A stretch of 64,000 nucleotides of DNA from Trochalopteron elliotii (taxonomy: Eukaryota; Chordata; Aves; Passeriformes; Leiothrichidae): the NCBI GenBank assembly GCA_024734555.1, contig JANPWX010000543.1:104272-168271 (forward strand), read 5' to 3'. The position numbers were made by a program, and so were the translations under genes. Under the pieces are notes generated by a model, which saw nothing but the letters and a program-made list of their open reading frames with translations, was not told the DNA's origin and did not search any database. This document shows positions 1-12,900 of the stretch, piece after piece; the first letter of the stretch is position 1, and each line of letters opens with the position of its first letter.

Positions 1-1925
1 ATAGACATTTCTGCCACGCTACTTTCACGTTAACATTTGCAAATACTTTCCCATTGATAAGTTCTTAAACCCACATCCAAGGCTGAAACATTTCAGTAGA
101 TGCATGTTTTATTAGAGAGAAGCAAGCAGCTTTACACAATCACTTTAATGACAATTCAGTAATACAGTCGATGCTAAGATCTTACTTTCTATATTCAAGC
201 CATGAACTCATCCATTCTATTCAAGGTCTGCAGGGAAATACACTAAATATGTCTATAATTACTGTAGGATTAGAATCTGTAGATATAGATACACCGCTCC
301 AGTCTTGTGGAGTTTCTGGTTTTCTAACAAAATTGAGTGTGACCATTTTGCCTTCCAGTTGGTATCACAGTGACATTTTTACTAAATCCTTATGTTACTA
401 CTGCATAGTTCCATCAAACACTTCACCTTGATTCACTGTGACTAGTGGCTTTCCCTTAATTTAAAACATTACTTCTGTAGATGAAATATGCCCAAAGACA
501 TTAAAAGCAGTGCCAAAATAGAAAACCATAATTGTATTAAACGGTTTCTCTAAGTGGTGGCTTGCATTTTATCTCTGAGAACTGAGCACAGAATTGCCAA
601 CCTGTTTTGCCACCGTGCCACCGAAGAACCACTTTATTCACACAAGCAATTTCTAGAAGCAAAATAATGTAGAAAATAAGTTCTTCTTTGAAAATAATGG
701 CCCTTTGATTTACAGTTATTTAATGGAATAACATATTAAACCTGCAAAATGTAGGATAACAGCCTTTGGGACTAGCAAAACCCACAATAAACACATACAC
801 CACAGACACACCTGTGCACCCCAACAGAGTGGCTGATCTGCTACCAATGCATATCAGGGATTTCAGCCAGAGCAGGGCTTGCACACTTGAAAACTATTCT
901 GGTTTTCCAGCTTTGTCAGCTTCTGTAATGCAAGGCATCCTCCCTCCAAACATTGCCTCTGGAATAACCATTTATTTCAGGAGAAAACGTCCTCAGACAT
1001 CTGTGATGGTGAGCAGCACTCAGAGCAGAATCAAGTGTACAGAGGAGCAGTAACTTGCTGCCTCTCAGATGGTTGTTTCCATTCTGCCATTCCTTCATCA
1101 ATAGCAGGGAATGCCTGGGAGGGACCGTGCTGAATTTGAGTTCTAGTCTAAGTCTCTAGCCTAAGTATCAAGTTGCAGTGTTCACATCCTGAATTTGAAG
1201 GCAGATGGGATTATGCTGAAGTGCAAAGAAAAAGAAAGACTTGCCCAAATTCACTTGGTTGAAAGCCTGGCAGAAAACCCTATGAAGAAAATGTACATTA
1301 TTAATTGATGGGTCAGACAAATGCAGCTGCTTGCACAGCTTTTGAGTAACTTGTAGCTACTTTCTTTGCAGCTTTAAAAAGTCTGAGAATCTGTTACAGT
1401 GTCTGTATGTGTGGAGACAAAAGAAGAGCAAAGCAAAGGGACAAGAGAAAGTGGAAGGATGATGTTAAAGGGAAAGGAACACCTACACCAAGCAGGGACT
1501 TTTAAAGGACGATTTTTATTTAATAGCCTTGATCTTTTTAGCTCAGTGTAAAGACCCTGAACACTCTCTTGAAAAGCAGCAGAAAGCCAAGGTACTGGAG
1601 AGAGAGGATGTCATGCAGACTAGGGAAGAACAGTGCTGAGATGTGTTACTAATGTTTTAACCAGGCAGTCCCTGAAAAGAATTTATTTGTCCATGTAGTT
1701 TTGATTTAGCCAGAAGCATTTTCTACCCTGAGCACAAGAAATCAGTCCTTTACACTCCAGCACATCCACAACAAAACCTAGCATCCACTGCAGCTCCCAC
1801 TGTGCCATTCCATGGCAGGTGTGGCTGCTGGGAGCTGTCCTTCAGTGTCCCACAGTGAGATGAAAGACCAATCCCATGGAGAGGTCCCACGTGCTGAGAA
1901 ATGAGCTGTGGGGATGGTCTGCAGG
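1..1925. other. Non-coding DNA, no gene recognised
   Basis: Only short chance open frames. A minus-strand AATAAA (plus-strand TTTATT at 108-113) is present but no coding exon leads to it. No known repeat recognised. Confidence 0.5.
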
Positions 1926-2230
1926 TGTAGCCCTGGTTTCATGCCTGAGATGTTTTGGTTTTATGAAATTCTTTTCCCAGGGAATTTTCTGTAAACAGGA
2001 GAGATGTTTTTGTAACTGTACTGTGTTTTCATTCCTTTCTCCAGGAGGGACTTCTTCTTGATGTCCCTCTGCTCTGACCAATGTGATTGAAGAGGTTTGT
2101 TCTCTTTGTCACCAATCAGATTGGTCTGTGTAAAAATGGTATAAAAGGGAGACACATCCCAAAAATAAAGGAGTAATTTTCAGCCTTCTGAATCTCAGAA
2201 TCTGTGTTGTTGTGGTGTAAAACAGTGTCA
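1926..2230 (+). mobile_element. Solo LTR, ~300-bp family, copy A
   Basis: Starts TGTAGCCCTGG, ends CAGTGTCA, and is flanked by an exact 6-bp target duplication TGCAGG (1920-1925 and 2231-2236). It contains CCAAT boxes in ACCAATCAGATTGG, a TATA box TATAAAAGG (2140-2148) and AATAAA (2164-2169). A 6-bp duplication suits ERVK/class II-type integration. No coding capacity. Confidence 0.85.
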
Positions 2231-5200
2231 TGCAGGGGCTGCATTCCCCTACCCACACTCAAACACACTCAGGCACACACTGCACTCTCTGGCACCCCGA
2301 CCAAGGACACCATGGGGACACCCAGTCTCCTCACAAATGCTACCTCTTGGGCCATCCCTGTCACTGACAGGGGGTTGCAGTGTCACAAAAATAAATATGT
2401 GATGCTGAGAGGCGAAAAGGGGCACACCAAGCTCTTGTGGCTGCCCACAGCCCTCCTCCTCAGTGCTGAGGGCATTCCATGTGTCTCCCTTGCCACATTT
2501 TGTGGGTAAAGGGACCCCAGGGTGACACGGGTGACTCCTTTTTTTCCTTCTCCGTGTGTTGACTAAAAAACAGCGAGGTTGTGGCAGATGGTGAGGAAAT
2601 CGTCTGAAGCTGAGGGGAAACTGAAAGGGTTAAAGGCAGATCCATGCCTCTGCCACTTGGTTAATTCCTCAGCAGCCTGATCCGTGTTGAGATGATTCAG
2701 GCCAGAGAGAGGCACTGCCACAGTCCCCAGGGGAGACCCTGGAGAAAAAGACTCGTATTTCCTGTCCAGGAGGATTAAGTACGAGGCCATTGACAAATCA
2801 CAGTAAACATCTGGATGCGAGCACTCCATCTATCAAGCCCTAATCCACGAGGCTATTCATTAATGAATTCAGCACATTCACACTGTTTTATATATAGGGC
2901 TGCCTGATCTTTTTAAATGTTTGGCTTCTAGGTGGTTTACATCTGTATCAACAGATTTTTATTTTTTGGGGGTGAAGCAATCTACTGTATTCTGCTTTTG
3001 CCTGTTTAATTGTTTTAGAGTAATTGCCTTTTTTTAAAAAAAAACAAACAACACAGCCATATTTCCTGATAGTATATAAAAAATCCAATAGCTAAAACCC
3101 AACCATGTCCCTGCGTTTTATATTGCTCTGCAATTTTAAGCCCAAGTTCCTCTGGAAACTTTCCATCACACAGGGATGGAAAAAACATTAAATAGTAATT
3201 GATTTTCTTTTCTGTATTTTGTTTTGATTAAAATGAGAATCCCTCTCATTTATCTTCAGACAGAAAGTAAGCACTGAGTAAATGGTCTGGTTAATTCAAA
3301 AGTAATTTGATCAGAACATCCATAATTTACATTGACTGGAACAGCAGGAAAGATGCTGAGCACTACCAGATATCAAGCTTATTCATTTCAGCAGCCTACT
3401 TACACTCTGCTTTACATCTTGTTCATGTGAACTGCTCTGCAAACGTCTAATGACCCACGTTTTATAAGGGGGGGACCCACACACCCCCTGTGCCCTCAAG
3501 AGTCATCTGTAAAGATTGAATAACACTCCAGCCTGCTCCTAGCAAACACGGCTGTGGAGCCCAGCGTGTTGTTTTCCACAGAGCTGAGCCAGCCTCCTTC
3601 CAGAGGAATCTGCAGCCTTTGTCACTGATATTGGTAGAAAGCAGCATTTGGGCCAGAAGGCCTTCACAAATCCAGCTGTGACAGGATATTTTCAATTCAT
3701 CCTCAAAACTTTGGACTCTACCAGACAGCACGAGCCATCCAAGCTTCCAAATTATAATTTCCCTCCCCTTTGGACTTCCAGTGCTTTGCTGTGGTGTAAT
3801 CTTTAATTCCAGGGACTTGATCTTAAGAGGGGAAATCCCATTCAGTGCCTTTATTCTCTGTTAAATTCCAGGAGCACATAGCAGTGCTCTCAGGTTTTTT
3901 TGTCCCAATAGAGTGGCCCAGGTGGACAGTTCCACTTGGGATAACCCAGTTTTATAACACGAGAGTGAAGAAAAGCAAGTGCAATCTGAAGGAGCAACCT
4001 GCAGAACCACCCAGCTATACCACTGTAGTTTTTTCTTTACTGCCAGTGCAAATATCCTCATGAGTGAATTTTGCTTGCATCAATGCTTTTGTAACAGCTG
4101 TAACAGCTCCATGCCAGTGACTGTTCCTGTATGGGAAGTGTGGTGTTTATGGGCAAACTCAATCCCTCCTTACCAGTCAACTGAAAAGACTTCATTTTCA
4201 TCCTATGCCATCAAAATCACACCAACAAAATGCTCTTACTCATTCAGTATCAGGCCACTCATTCAGGCTGTGAGGAAGAGGGACAGGAATAAATCAAAGG
4301 TTTCTTGTCTAGAACAAATGGTGCCAGGGGTTTCTGATTTAGGTGATCAGTCACTTCAAGCTGTCAGGTGACAGATTTGTACTTTCATGTTTTGTTACCA
4401 CCTCGGTGGCCAGTGACACCTCCAGAATCCATTGCTCTGTCACACACACAGACACAAATTAAGCTGCATAGGCTGCCTTAAAAAAAGCTAAATGGCGTGT
4501 TTACAAATTAATGTATTTTAAGAGTGGAAAAGCATTGAGTAATCTCATTCAGATTTTGTGCTCATTTCTAATTTTTAAGCTATCATGAATCAAGGAAAAT
4601 CAAAACACATGATGCTTATTCTGGTATAAAATTATGAGTGAACTAAGTCACTACATTCTGAAAACATTAAAGTGAGGGGAAACTGAGGTTGATACCTACT
4701 CAAGTACAGGAAAAAGAGCATTAGATTCCTTTGTGAGTGTGAGCCAGCTGCAGGAAATGCTCTATCACGAAACTAGAGGGCCAAATGTACTGATGGTTTA
4801 AGCAGGAGAGGGCTGTAAATGAATCATTAAGTGGACAGGAGTAATGAAACAGCTTTACTTGTACTGAGTCTTCAGTTCTGGAGAGCCCCCAGGGGAAACC
4901 CTCCACATGGATATGCTAGATACACAGCAGACCCCATTTTCCTGTCTTTTCAAACAAAGGGGGAATGAAGGACTTACCCAAGGATTTGCTAGTTAAAATT
5001 CTGACAGAACTCCAGTATGCAAAAGTGTCACAATTTATTAATTAATTAGAATGGAAGAATATTTGACAGGAAGAAAACCAACTAGCAGAGATGCAGTGAT
5101 CCTCATACTCACCAGTGACAATCAGAAGAGAGACTGCTCAAATCAAAGGAAGGACATTTATGATGTGTCCTTGTGACAGTGTGAACAAGTCCTTTGTGGC

Positions 5201-6738
5201 ACTTTGTGAAGGGGAGGAGGGTGAGGAATGGCAGAGTATTGTTTTATCTTCCACATGTGTGGAGGGGCTGAAGGAAAGGTTTGGGGTATGAAGACAGAGC
5301 AGTGAGGAACAAGTTGAATTAATTTTTTGTAGCCACTCGACTCCAGATTGGTGTAGGGCACACAAATCTTTTGGAATACATCCATTTGCTTAGGTTCAGG
5401 CTAGCTCTAGTCCTCTGGACATTCCCAGTGGACTTGGACTTCTTTATATTTGAGGTGGATTTGGCTTGGCAATGGCAATGCACCCTGTCACTACTTCCAA
5501 TCCTCTCCTTCAACACCTTTGTATTTCACGAAATACCACTACTCTGTAACACCAGTTTTAATCAACTGAGCAGGATTCAATCAATAATTGCCACTTTGTA
5601 GTTTAATTAGGATTTTCAAAGCACTACCACATCAAAACTTTAACAGTATTTAAACAGTCTGCAGATTAATATAAGTGCCAAATTCTAGTTGTAATTGATT
5701 TAGGAGCAAAAAAGAGAAGCCAGTAAGTGATGTCTTAAAATCAACGGAGCGATGCAGCTTTGCACTACCCAATGAATTGATTTTATACATTTTGTATTAA
5801 TTCTTATACAATTAGGTAGTGGAGGTGGTTGCTTATGGTGTTGTTAAACTCTTTATGTTTGACAAGAAGCAAAATTTAAAAATAACAGCATTAAAATTAA
5901 TAAGAAATTGGAGAAAAAGAAGTTATGGATAGGGAACATCAATCTATTCTTTCTAGTTCAATTATGGCATCTATAAGGAGCAATACCAACTATCTTCATG
6001 CATTAAAATCCTCTACTGGTATGAGAGCAACCAAAGAGAAATAACCATTTCAGAAAATAGGACATGGTGACTCTTCCTGCACTAGTTTCTTACTAGGAAG
6101 AAAGTGCTAATAATGCCTTCTTTAGCTTCAGGACAGTGAAGACACCTGTCCAGCCAGACAACCTAATGTCCAGTTTCCTCACTGCTTATACTGGTATGAA
6201 GTTAAACCTTCAGGACCAGCCCAGTCCAAGTAGGAGCTTCCTTGTCAGCTGTGTACAGCTGAGTGCATCCTGCAGTCCCTGTGGATTCCTGACTGCTGCT
6301 GCTACCTGGATACTGATTTCCAGACTGGAAGCACATGATCCTGCCTGATCTACAACACCAAGCTGAGATAGCTCTGTGGGTGCAAAGAAACCCTCTACAG
6401 CCTAAGAAATGAGGCAGGGAGTTGTAGCTGGCTGCTAGACCTTGGACACTGAGTTAGAGATGGAAGGAAAAAAGACCTTATCTGGCAAACGTCCCAAAGC
6501 CTGCTCTGCTGGTGACTAGTTGCCTTAGCTTGGCCTCAGCTTAATTAAGTGTGCTCCTCAGTTCCTTAATCCCCGAGTTTACATCATTCCTTCCTCCTCC
6601 CTAACCTGGGATATTCGAAGGCAAGAGATGAGCCTCGCACACACCCCTCAGATACATTTTTTTCCTGAAACCACGTCACAAGCAGCAGAGAACACGGACG
6701 TTCATCAGATCTGTGCTCTCTGTCCTCCTTGGTTTCCT
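2231..6738. other. ELOVL8 3' UTR (upper end) and non-coding DNA
   Basis: The part just below 6739 must contain the elongase 3' UTR. Candidate minus-strand polyadenylation signals are ATTAAA (5602-5607) and AATAAA (5034-5039). The AT-rich stretch at 2830-3260, with few repeats, could be conserved non-coding DNA, but that cannot be judged without alignment. No other gene seen. Confidence 0.45.
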
Positions 6739-6909
6739 TTAAGTCAGCTTTTCCCGCTTTCCCCTAACATAGGTCCTGTAGTAGAAGCGTAGGAAGAGAG
6801 CCAGGAGGCTGAGGATGTAGAGGAAGACTGCAGTGTTGAAGCCATCAGGGAACGGGCACTCTGTGAAGAGGTTGTAGGAAGAATGAGCAGCAATGGCCAC
6901 AAACTGGCA
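6739..6909 (-). CDS. ELOVL8: ELOVL8 coding exon 7 (residues 210-265 and stop)
   Basis: Starts [15 protein letters not shown], completing TxxQxxQ with Q211. It continues through CPFPDGF and a final hydrophobic segment, then a basic tail [12 protein letters not shown] and TAA at 6739-6741. The acceptor tract CCACCTCTTCCAG directly precedes it, and a 757-bp LTR starts 22 nt from the exon. No AATAAA lies close behind the stop on the minus strand: the nearest is at 5034-5039, with ATTAAA at 5602-5607, so the 3' UTR is either over 1 kb long or uses a variant signal. Confidence 0.92.
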   Translation of the reverse strand, partial: CQFVAIAAHSSYNLFTECPFPDGFNTAVFLYILSLLALFLRFYYRTYVRGKREKLT

Positions 6910-9900
6910 CTGGAAGAGGTGGAAAAAACAATGTCTTGGGTTGAAATATGTAACCAAAAATGTGTGCTCTATTTCCATCTGTTGAAACTGGCTGAGGAGG
7001 TGTTTTCTTTATCTCTTGTGTAACCCATTCCTTGTAACTCCAGGGGGGAGGGGGTGGGTGCCTTCTGATAATGGGCCAGCTGTTAAACCAGGTGGGGTAG
7101 TGTTCTCATCTCTTCCATGGCCCATCCTCCCTCCATGGGGATATCTGCTGTTAATGGGCCATCCAGGCCCACTGCAGGGCTGAATACAATTACATAATTC
7201 CACTGTGAGATGCTCCACCCAGTGGGAGGAGCCAAACATTCCTACCTAGATGAAAATGGAGAGTCAGAAACACCAAGGCAGCCTGTCTTCCACTGGGTTC
7301 CAGAGGAAGACCAGACCCATCTCACCACCACTGGACACTTCTACAGGATCATCTCTACTCCAACAGAACCACAGCTGCTACTCCAGGAGGATTTATTTGG
7401 ACTGACACCAACACCCTGACCAACAGGGTGTCAGGTCGTATCTCTGACTCTGTCAGGGTTTTCTAGGATTTTTGTTTGTTTGCTTGCTTGTTTGTTTTTT
7501 TTTTGTACTACTACATTTGTATTTTTAATATTCCTAATAAAAAAACCTGCTATTCCTATTCCCATATCTTTGTCTGAATGCTTCTAATTGCAAAATTATA
7601 ATAATTTGGAGGGAGGGTGTTTGCATTCTCCATTCCAAGGGGAGCTCCAGGTTTCCCTGGCAGACATCTGTCTTCCCAAACCAAGACAAAGAGGCAGCCA
7701 GATTAGGGGAGCCTACATGAGATACACCTCAGCTGCCCGTTAAGACCATCACAGCTATCACCACATCCGAGCAGTGTCCTCAACCCAAAGGATCCCCTGC
7801 TTGCCTCTCCTGACATCCCTGGGAACCTGCTTTTCAAGCCCAGCAGTGTTTTCCCACCAGGAAAGATGCCCATCAAATCTGGAGGTTTAACCAATCCAGC
7901 CTCTCCTGCCCTTGGCCCATTTCTCTGCCACAGTGGAGTAACTGAGAGGTTGGAATATGGAAACAGAAGGTGGGAGATTCCTCTTCCTCAGTGGTAAGCA
8001 GGTTATTATACCCATAATTATTTTGATTTGTATTTTAGCTTGCAGAGAGGAACTACATAAACTACCCTGATTTATTTAAACATTAAACATTATTTTTTTT
8101 TTTTGTATTTTACTAAGTTACCTGTCTCAATACCCTGAAGCAATAAGTTCTACCTACCAAAAAGCTATTAAATATTCTTTTCTTGTGCTATAATTTGCAT
8201 TACAAATACCTTTTTATTTCATGCAATGCTTTCTTGTTCTGCTTTTCCATCCAGGCTAAGTGAGAATTCTGGAGCAGCCTTCACCGCACCACTATTTTAC
8301 ACATATCCTCTTCCCTTGTAACTGCATACCTTGCAAAGCCTCTCTTTGAGTGGAAAAAACTCTCCTACAACCATTGTCCTTGTCTGGACCACTGCATTTA
8401 TGCTGTATCTTTGGAAAAACATGTGTTTTCTGGATTTGTAACTTTGTCAGAGATGAGGGGAAGAGTAAAACTCATCTATTTCTCTTTAACCTGTCTGTTT
8501 GCCTGCAGTTAGAAACACCTTTCCTTTCTGAAGGGTGAACTGCCAGGGTTGGGGCATCCACAAAATACCCAATCTGCTGCCCTGCTGAGAATCCAAAGTC
8601 TCCCTGAATCACTGCCCCCACCTCTCCACATCAAGCTCTGCTTTCAGTGCTCCATATACAACATAAAAAGGAGGAATCCAACTGGTAATTTTTCTCTTCC
8701 CTTCCCACTACAGAGCTGTGGATAATTAGTTTGATATGATCACTGAAGGCCTCCAACAGTCTTGTGAAAGCAGCATTTGGAGCAGGTCACCCACGACTTC
8801 ACCTCTCAGAGTTGGCACATGAGGGCACCTGGGGACACGCTGCTCTCAAAAAGAGCAGCAAGCAGAGATTGAGGCAGTGAGGTGACAGACAGCAGGGGCC
8901 ACCACACCTGACCCGTGGGAGGGCAGGGAAGGACATTTGGAGCTAATTACCATCTGCAGGATGGTCAGGTAACGCTTCCACCACAGGTGCCGGCGCAGCC
9001 GTGGTCCCAGGCTGGCCAGGGCGTAGTAGCCATACATGAAGATGTGCACAAAGGAGTTCAGCATCCCAATAAAGAAGGCTGAGGAGGGAAGAAGTGAGGG
9101 TAAACAAGGCACACGACCCATTCCAGGCTAACCCCGTGAAAGGCTCACAGCCACTGTGATGATGATTCCAAAATATACTACATCCACCCCTGTCTATGAA
9201 TATTCCACCCAGCTCTGCCATGGAAGCAACACCAGCTGCTCCCTTCCTTCAGCAGCCAGAATCATTGGATGGGTTGGGTCAGAAGAGACCTTAAAGGCCA
9301 CTAGCTCCAACCCCCAGGGCACATCTCCCACTGGAGTTGCCCAAAGCCCCTTCCAATCTGGCCTTGAACTGCCAGGGTTGGGGCATCCACAGTATACCCA
9401 TCTCATATCAAATGTTCAGGGACAGAGAAGAGCTTCAAAGACAGAGAAGAGACTTTGTCTGATCTAAGCATTTCACACTGTTCTGGTGTCAAGGTGCCAA
9501 TGTGTAGCCAAAATGACTTCCTAAAAAGGAATGCCCCAGCATCTTGTATGGGGCCTACCTAGAGTGGTTTAGTACCCAGATGCTTTTCTTCCAGTTGAGC
9601 AAGAAGGAGCAGGGTTCTGGACACAGCCCAGAAATGGGCACAGCCAAAGTACGAAACAGAGCCAGGACCTGGGATGCTGCCCCAGGGCCTCTGAATGGGG
9701 AGTGAGGGAGCACTGCTCTGGGAGGAGATATACACAGACCTCCTGTAGGATGTTATTTTTTTTTTTTGTTAGGACCCACTCTGACAGCACACTCTCATTC
9801 TGGGTGAGGTAGAGAACATGGCAGCCTCAATAGCCCCAAGAGCTGAGCAGATGGCATCATCTGAAAATGCACATGCTTTTCTCACCTTTGGAAGTAGGTG

Positions 9901-12900
9901 AGCTTCCTACCTGCCAGTCAGCCCATCTGCACTGATAATGCTACCTCCACAGTCCAAAAAACCCCCATGAGAAACACAAGGTTTTCCTGCAGCAGCATTT
10001 CTTACAAGCATACCTTGTCCTCCAGGCACATATTTGACCCCTGACCACCAGTTGAAGAGCATGGAGCCATGATGGTACACGTGCAGAAAAGTCACCTGCT
10101 CTTGTTTCTTGCGCAGAATTAAGAAAACCTGAAAGAGGCCAGGCAAAGGAAAACCTTGAGTCGATGTACTTAAGACAAAAATTTCACAGTAAAATTTATA
10201 AAAATAGCTAATGATGAGTCTGAATCTCCCAAACCCGTTTCCTCTGCTGTTGACAAAAACTGGTGAAATGCAGTAGAACTTATAGGGGGAACTAGAAGAC
10301 AGAATTTCTTCCACAAAGACCCAAATATTTTTATGTCTGGATTCAGGCCCCAAAGGCCAAAGAGGGCACATGTGAGACCCCGACTGAGCTTCCATACAGT
10401 TCACAGCTGCTTGGGTCTGCTTCTTTTCAGTACATAGGTTGTATATTTACTGCTACCAGACAATAACCCACAGAAAAACCACTGTGTTGAATGGCCAAAC
10501 CCTCCTGGAATTTGCATTAGTAAAGAGAATGGTTTTGCCAGATGAATACATGTCAGGTCACTGCATTTCACCATACACATGCATACACACACACCAAAAA
10601 GTGAATCTGCTTTTCAGGCACTCAGGACTGGCAAAAAGCTGCTTTTGTTGCTGATGCAAAGAGAGAAGGGATTGGCCAAACCCCTGGCAACAGGCCTAGG
10701 AAGGATCCACATGTTTATTCACATTTCAGTGGATTGTCAACTCACACCCCAAAGAACTGTGAAGTTTCAGGCTAGCACACAGCTTTCTTCTGCTGGCCCA
10801 GCAGAGGCCTTGTGCAGTCACTTAGTTCATTTACAGTGCAGAAGGAGACCAGAAGACCAGCTATAAAGATGTGGACTTTCAGCTCCCCCAGGACACAAAC
10901 CTTTAGCGCACAGCTCCAGGATACTCCACGGCAGCAGAGATGCCAGGACTTGTCTACCTGCAGCTCCTTTTCTGCCCCACTGTTAATCAGCCAGCCAGGC
11001 AATAGCAGAACCTGCGTGGCACCAGCAGCTAAAATTTTGGGGCAGCAGCCAGTGTTAAAGCCTCTCCCCTAGCACTGTGCCCGGGCTCAGGAAGGCTGCT
11101 GGGGAGGGAGTGTGTGCAGCCAAGGGATGGAATCAATCAATACAGGCAGCGAATCGACACAGGATCAACCCAGGACATCAGTTCTGGAACGCTGCCCCTT
11201 TCTGACAAGGAAGTATCTGTTTCCAGCCCCGGTCTCGCTGAGGAGCTGAGCCCTCCTTACCGTATCCAGCAGCTCGATGACTTTGGAGAAGAAGAACCAC
11301 CAACACACTCTTGCCATCTGCTGGGCAGCACAAGGCACCGCGGTTAGAGCTTTACCCCAAATCAACACATTTTCAATCAACCACGCTGTATTCCTGCCCC
11401 CCCGGGGTCTGCAGAAAGGGGGGGAAATTAGGGGATTCTGGTTTTTTTTTGTTTTTTTGCTTGTTTGTTTGTTTCGTCCAGATGACAAGACTCTGAAAAA
11501 CTCTGAAAAGATAACGTGATGCTTGCATCTGTTCAAAGCAAGGCACTGTAACTCCAAATTCAAAGAGAAAAAAACTCATGCAGCATTTTTGGAAAGCTGA
11601 TGCTGGTGGGACCCAACCCCCTGTGATGGCCAAGGTATAGTTTTAGCCAAGCCCCTCTGCTAAAAGAAGTGTTGAGTAAGATTTCTGTTATGCAAGGCAG
11701 AGGATATAAAAATTAGTTTTCTTGTGATCACCCAGAATCCTTATAATCCATGTGAAGAATCACTTCTATTTCAGAGGTAATTTGCAATATTGATACTTCA
11801 ACTGGGAAGATCATCCTCTCTGCAGTGATCAAAGAGCAAACTTGGGTGGATGGGTTGACTTGAGATGATTAATTTTAGAGAATTAAACAAAGTGCACCAA
11901 CTGTTGAAGCAGACAATGGAATAGATTTACAGGCAACAACAAACTGGAGTCAAAACCTTCTTGGCCATGCAAACTGCTATTTATGAACAAAAGAATCTGC
12001 ATAGCCAGGGGAGGGCAGGGCCTAAGGCAAGCTTTCTCCAGAACTGTACCCTCATTCCCAGCTCACTCCGGCTGTAATCCACTGGCTGGCACAGGTAGCT
12101 GTAGTTGGCCAAGACTGAAGTGACCAGGAACTGAAACAAACAAAAAAAAAAACAAATAGAAATCAATTTTCTGTTCAATGCCATCTGTTCCAAAAAAAGA
12201 TGGGCGTATTAATGCCAAGGTAGTAGGGTCTCAGTCTAATAGCCACTGACAGAAAATCCATGAACAAATAGTAAAAAACAAAGTATTTCACATCCTGGTT
12301 GGAATTTCAAAATGCAAGTTTGGCCTGGAAAGGTTTGTAACTCTTTGTGTAATCACTGGAAGGCTCAAAACTACTTCAGCAGGAATAGTGAATTCTGGGC
12401 TTCTGAGTCTCTCTGAGAGACTCTGTTGCCCTTTGCAAAGATCCCCATCTGTTCTGTTTTGGTTGGTTGCATTTGCCTGTTCACTGGAAAGCCAAAAACT
12501 GGACCAAGTAACCAGTATAACTGAACAATCAAGCACAGAAAAGCAATTTTCACACCTGTTCTCAGTTGGAGCAGCATTTGTTCAAAAAAAACACAAGCAA
12601 TTTGTGTTAATGTAACACTTGTGATACAAATTAAAAGGGCATATTTGTTGGCATCAGAATGTTTTTGAAACCTATTTGGCCATGTTTTCTCAAAGAGTTT
12701 TCAGTGGACTACATAAACTAGGGGGGACAGGCTTGAGGAAAGGCTAATGCTTTAAGAACAAGCAGAAAAAAAATGTTCTTTATACTCCTGGCAGCAGGAA
12801 GGCAGAGAGTGCTTGGCACTCCTGGAGACAACTACCAATTTTGGAAAACCATAAAATGTTAAGGGGTTGGAAGGGGTCTTAAAGATCATCTAGTCCCAAC

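Noticed and set aside
108..1101. Possible 3' UTR of another minus-strand gene ending at the AATAAA complement at 108-113
   Set aside because: No coding exon or acceptor leads to it, and the open frame at 916-1101 matches nothing I know. A lone AATAAA is common by chance in AT-rich DNA.
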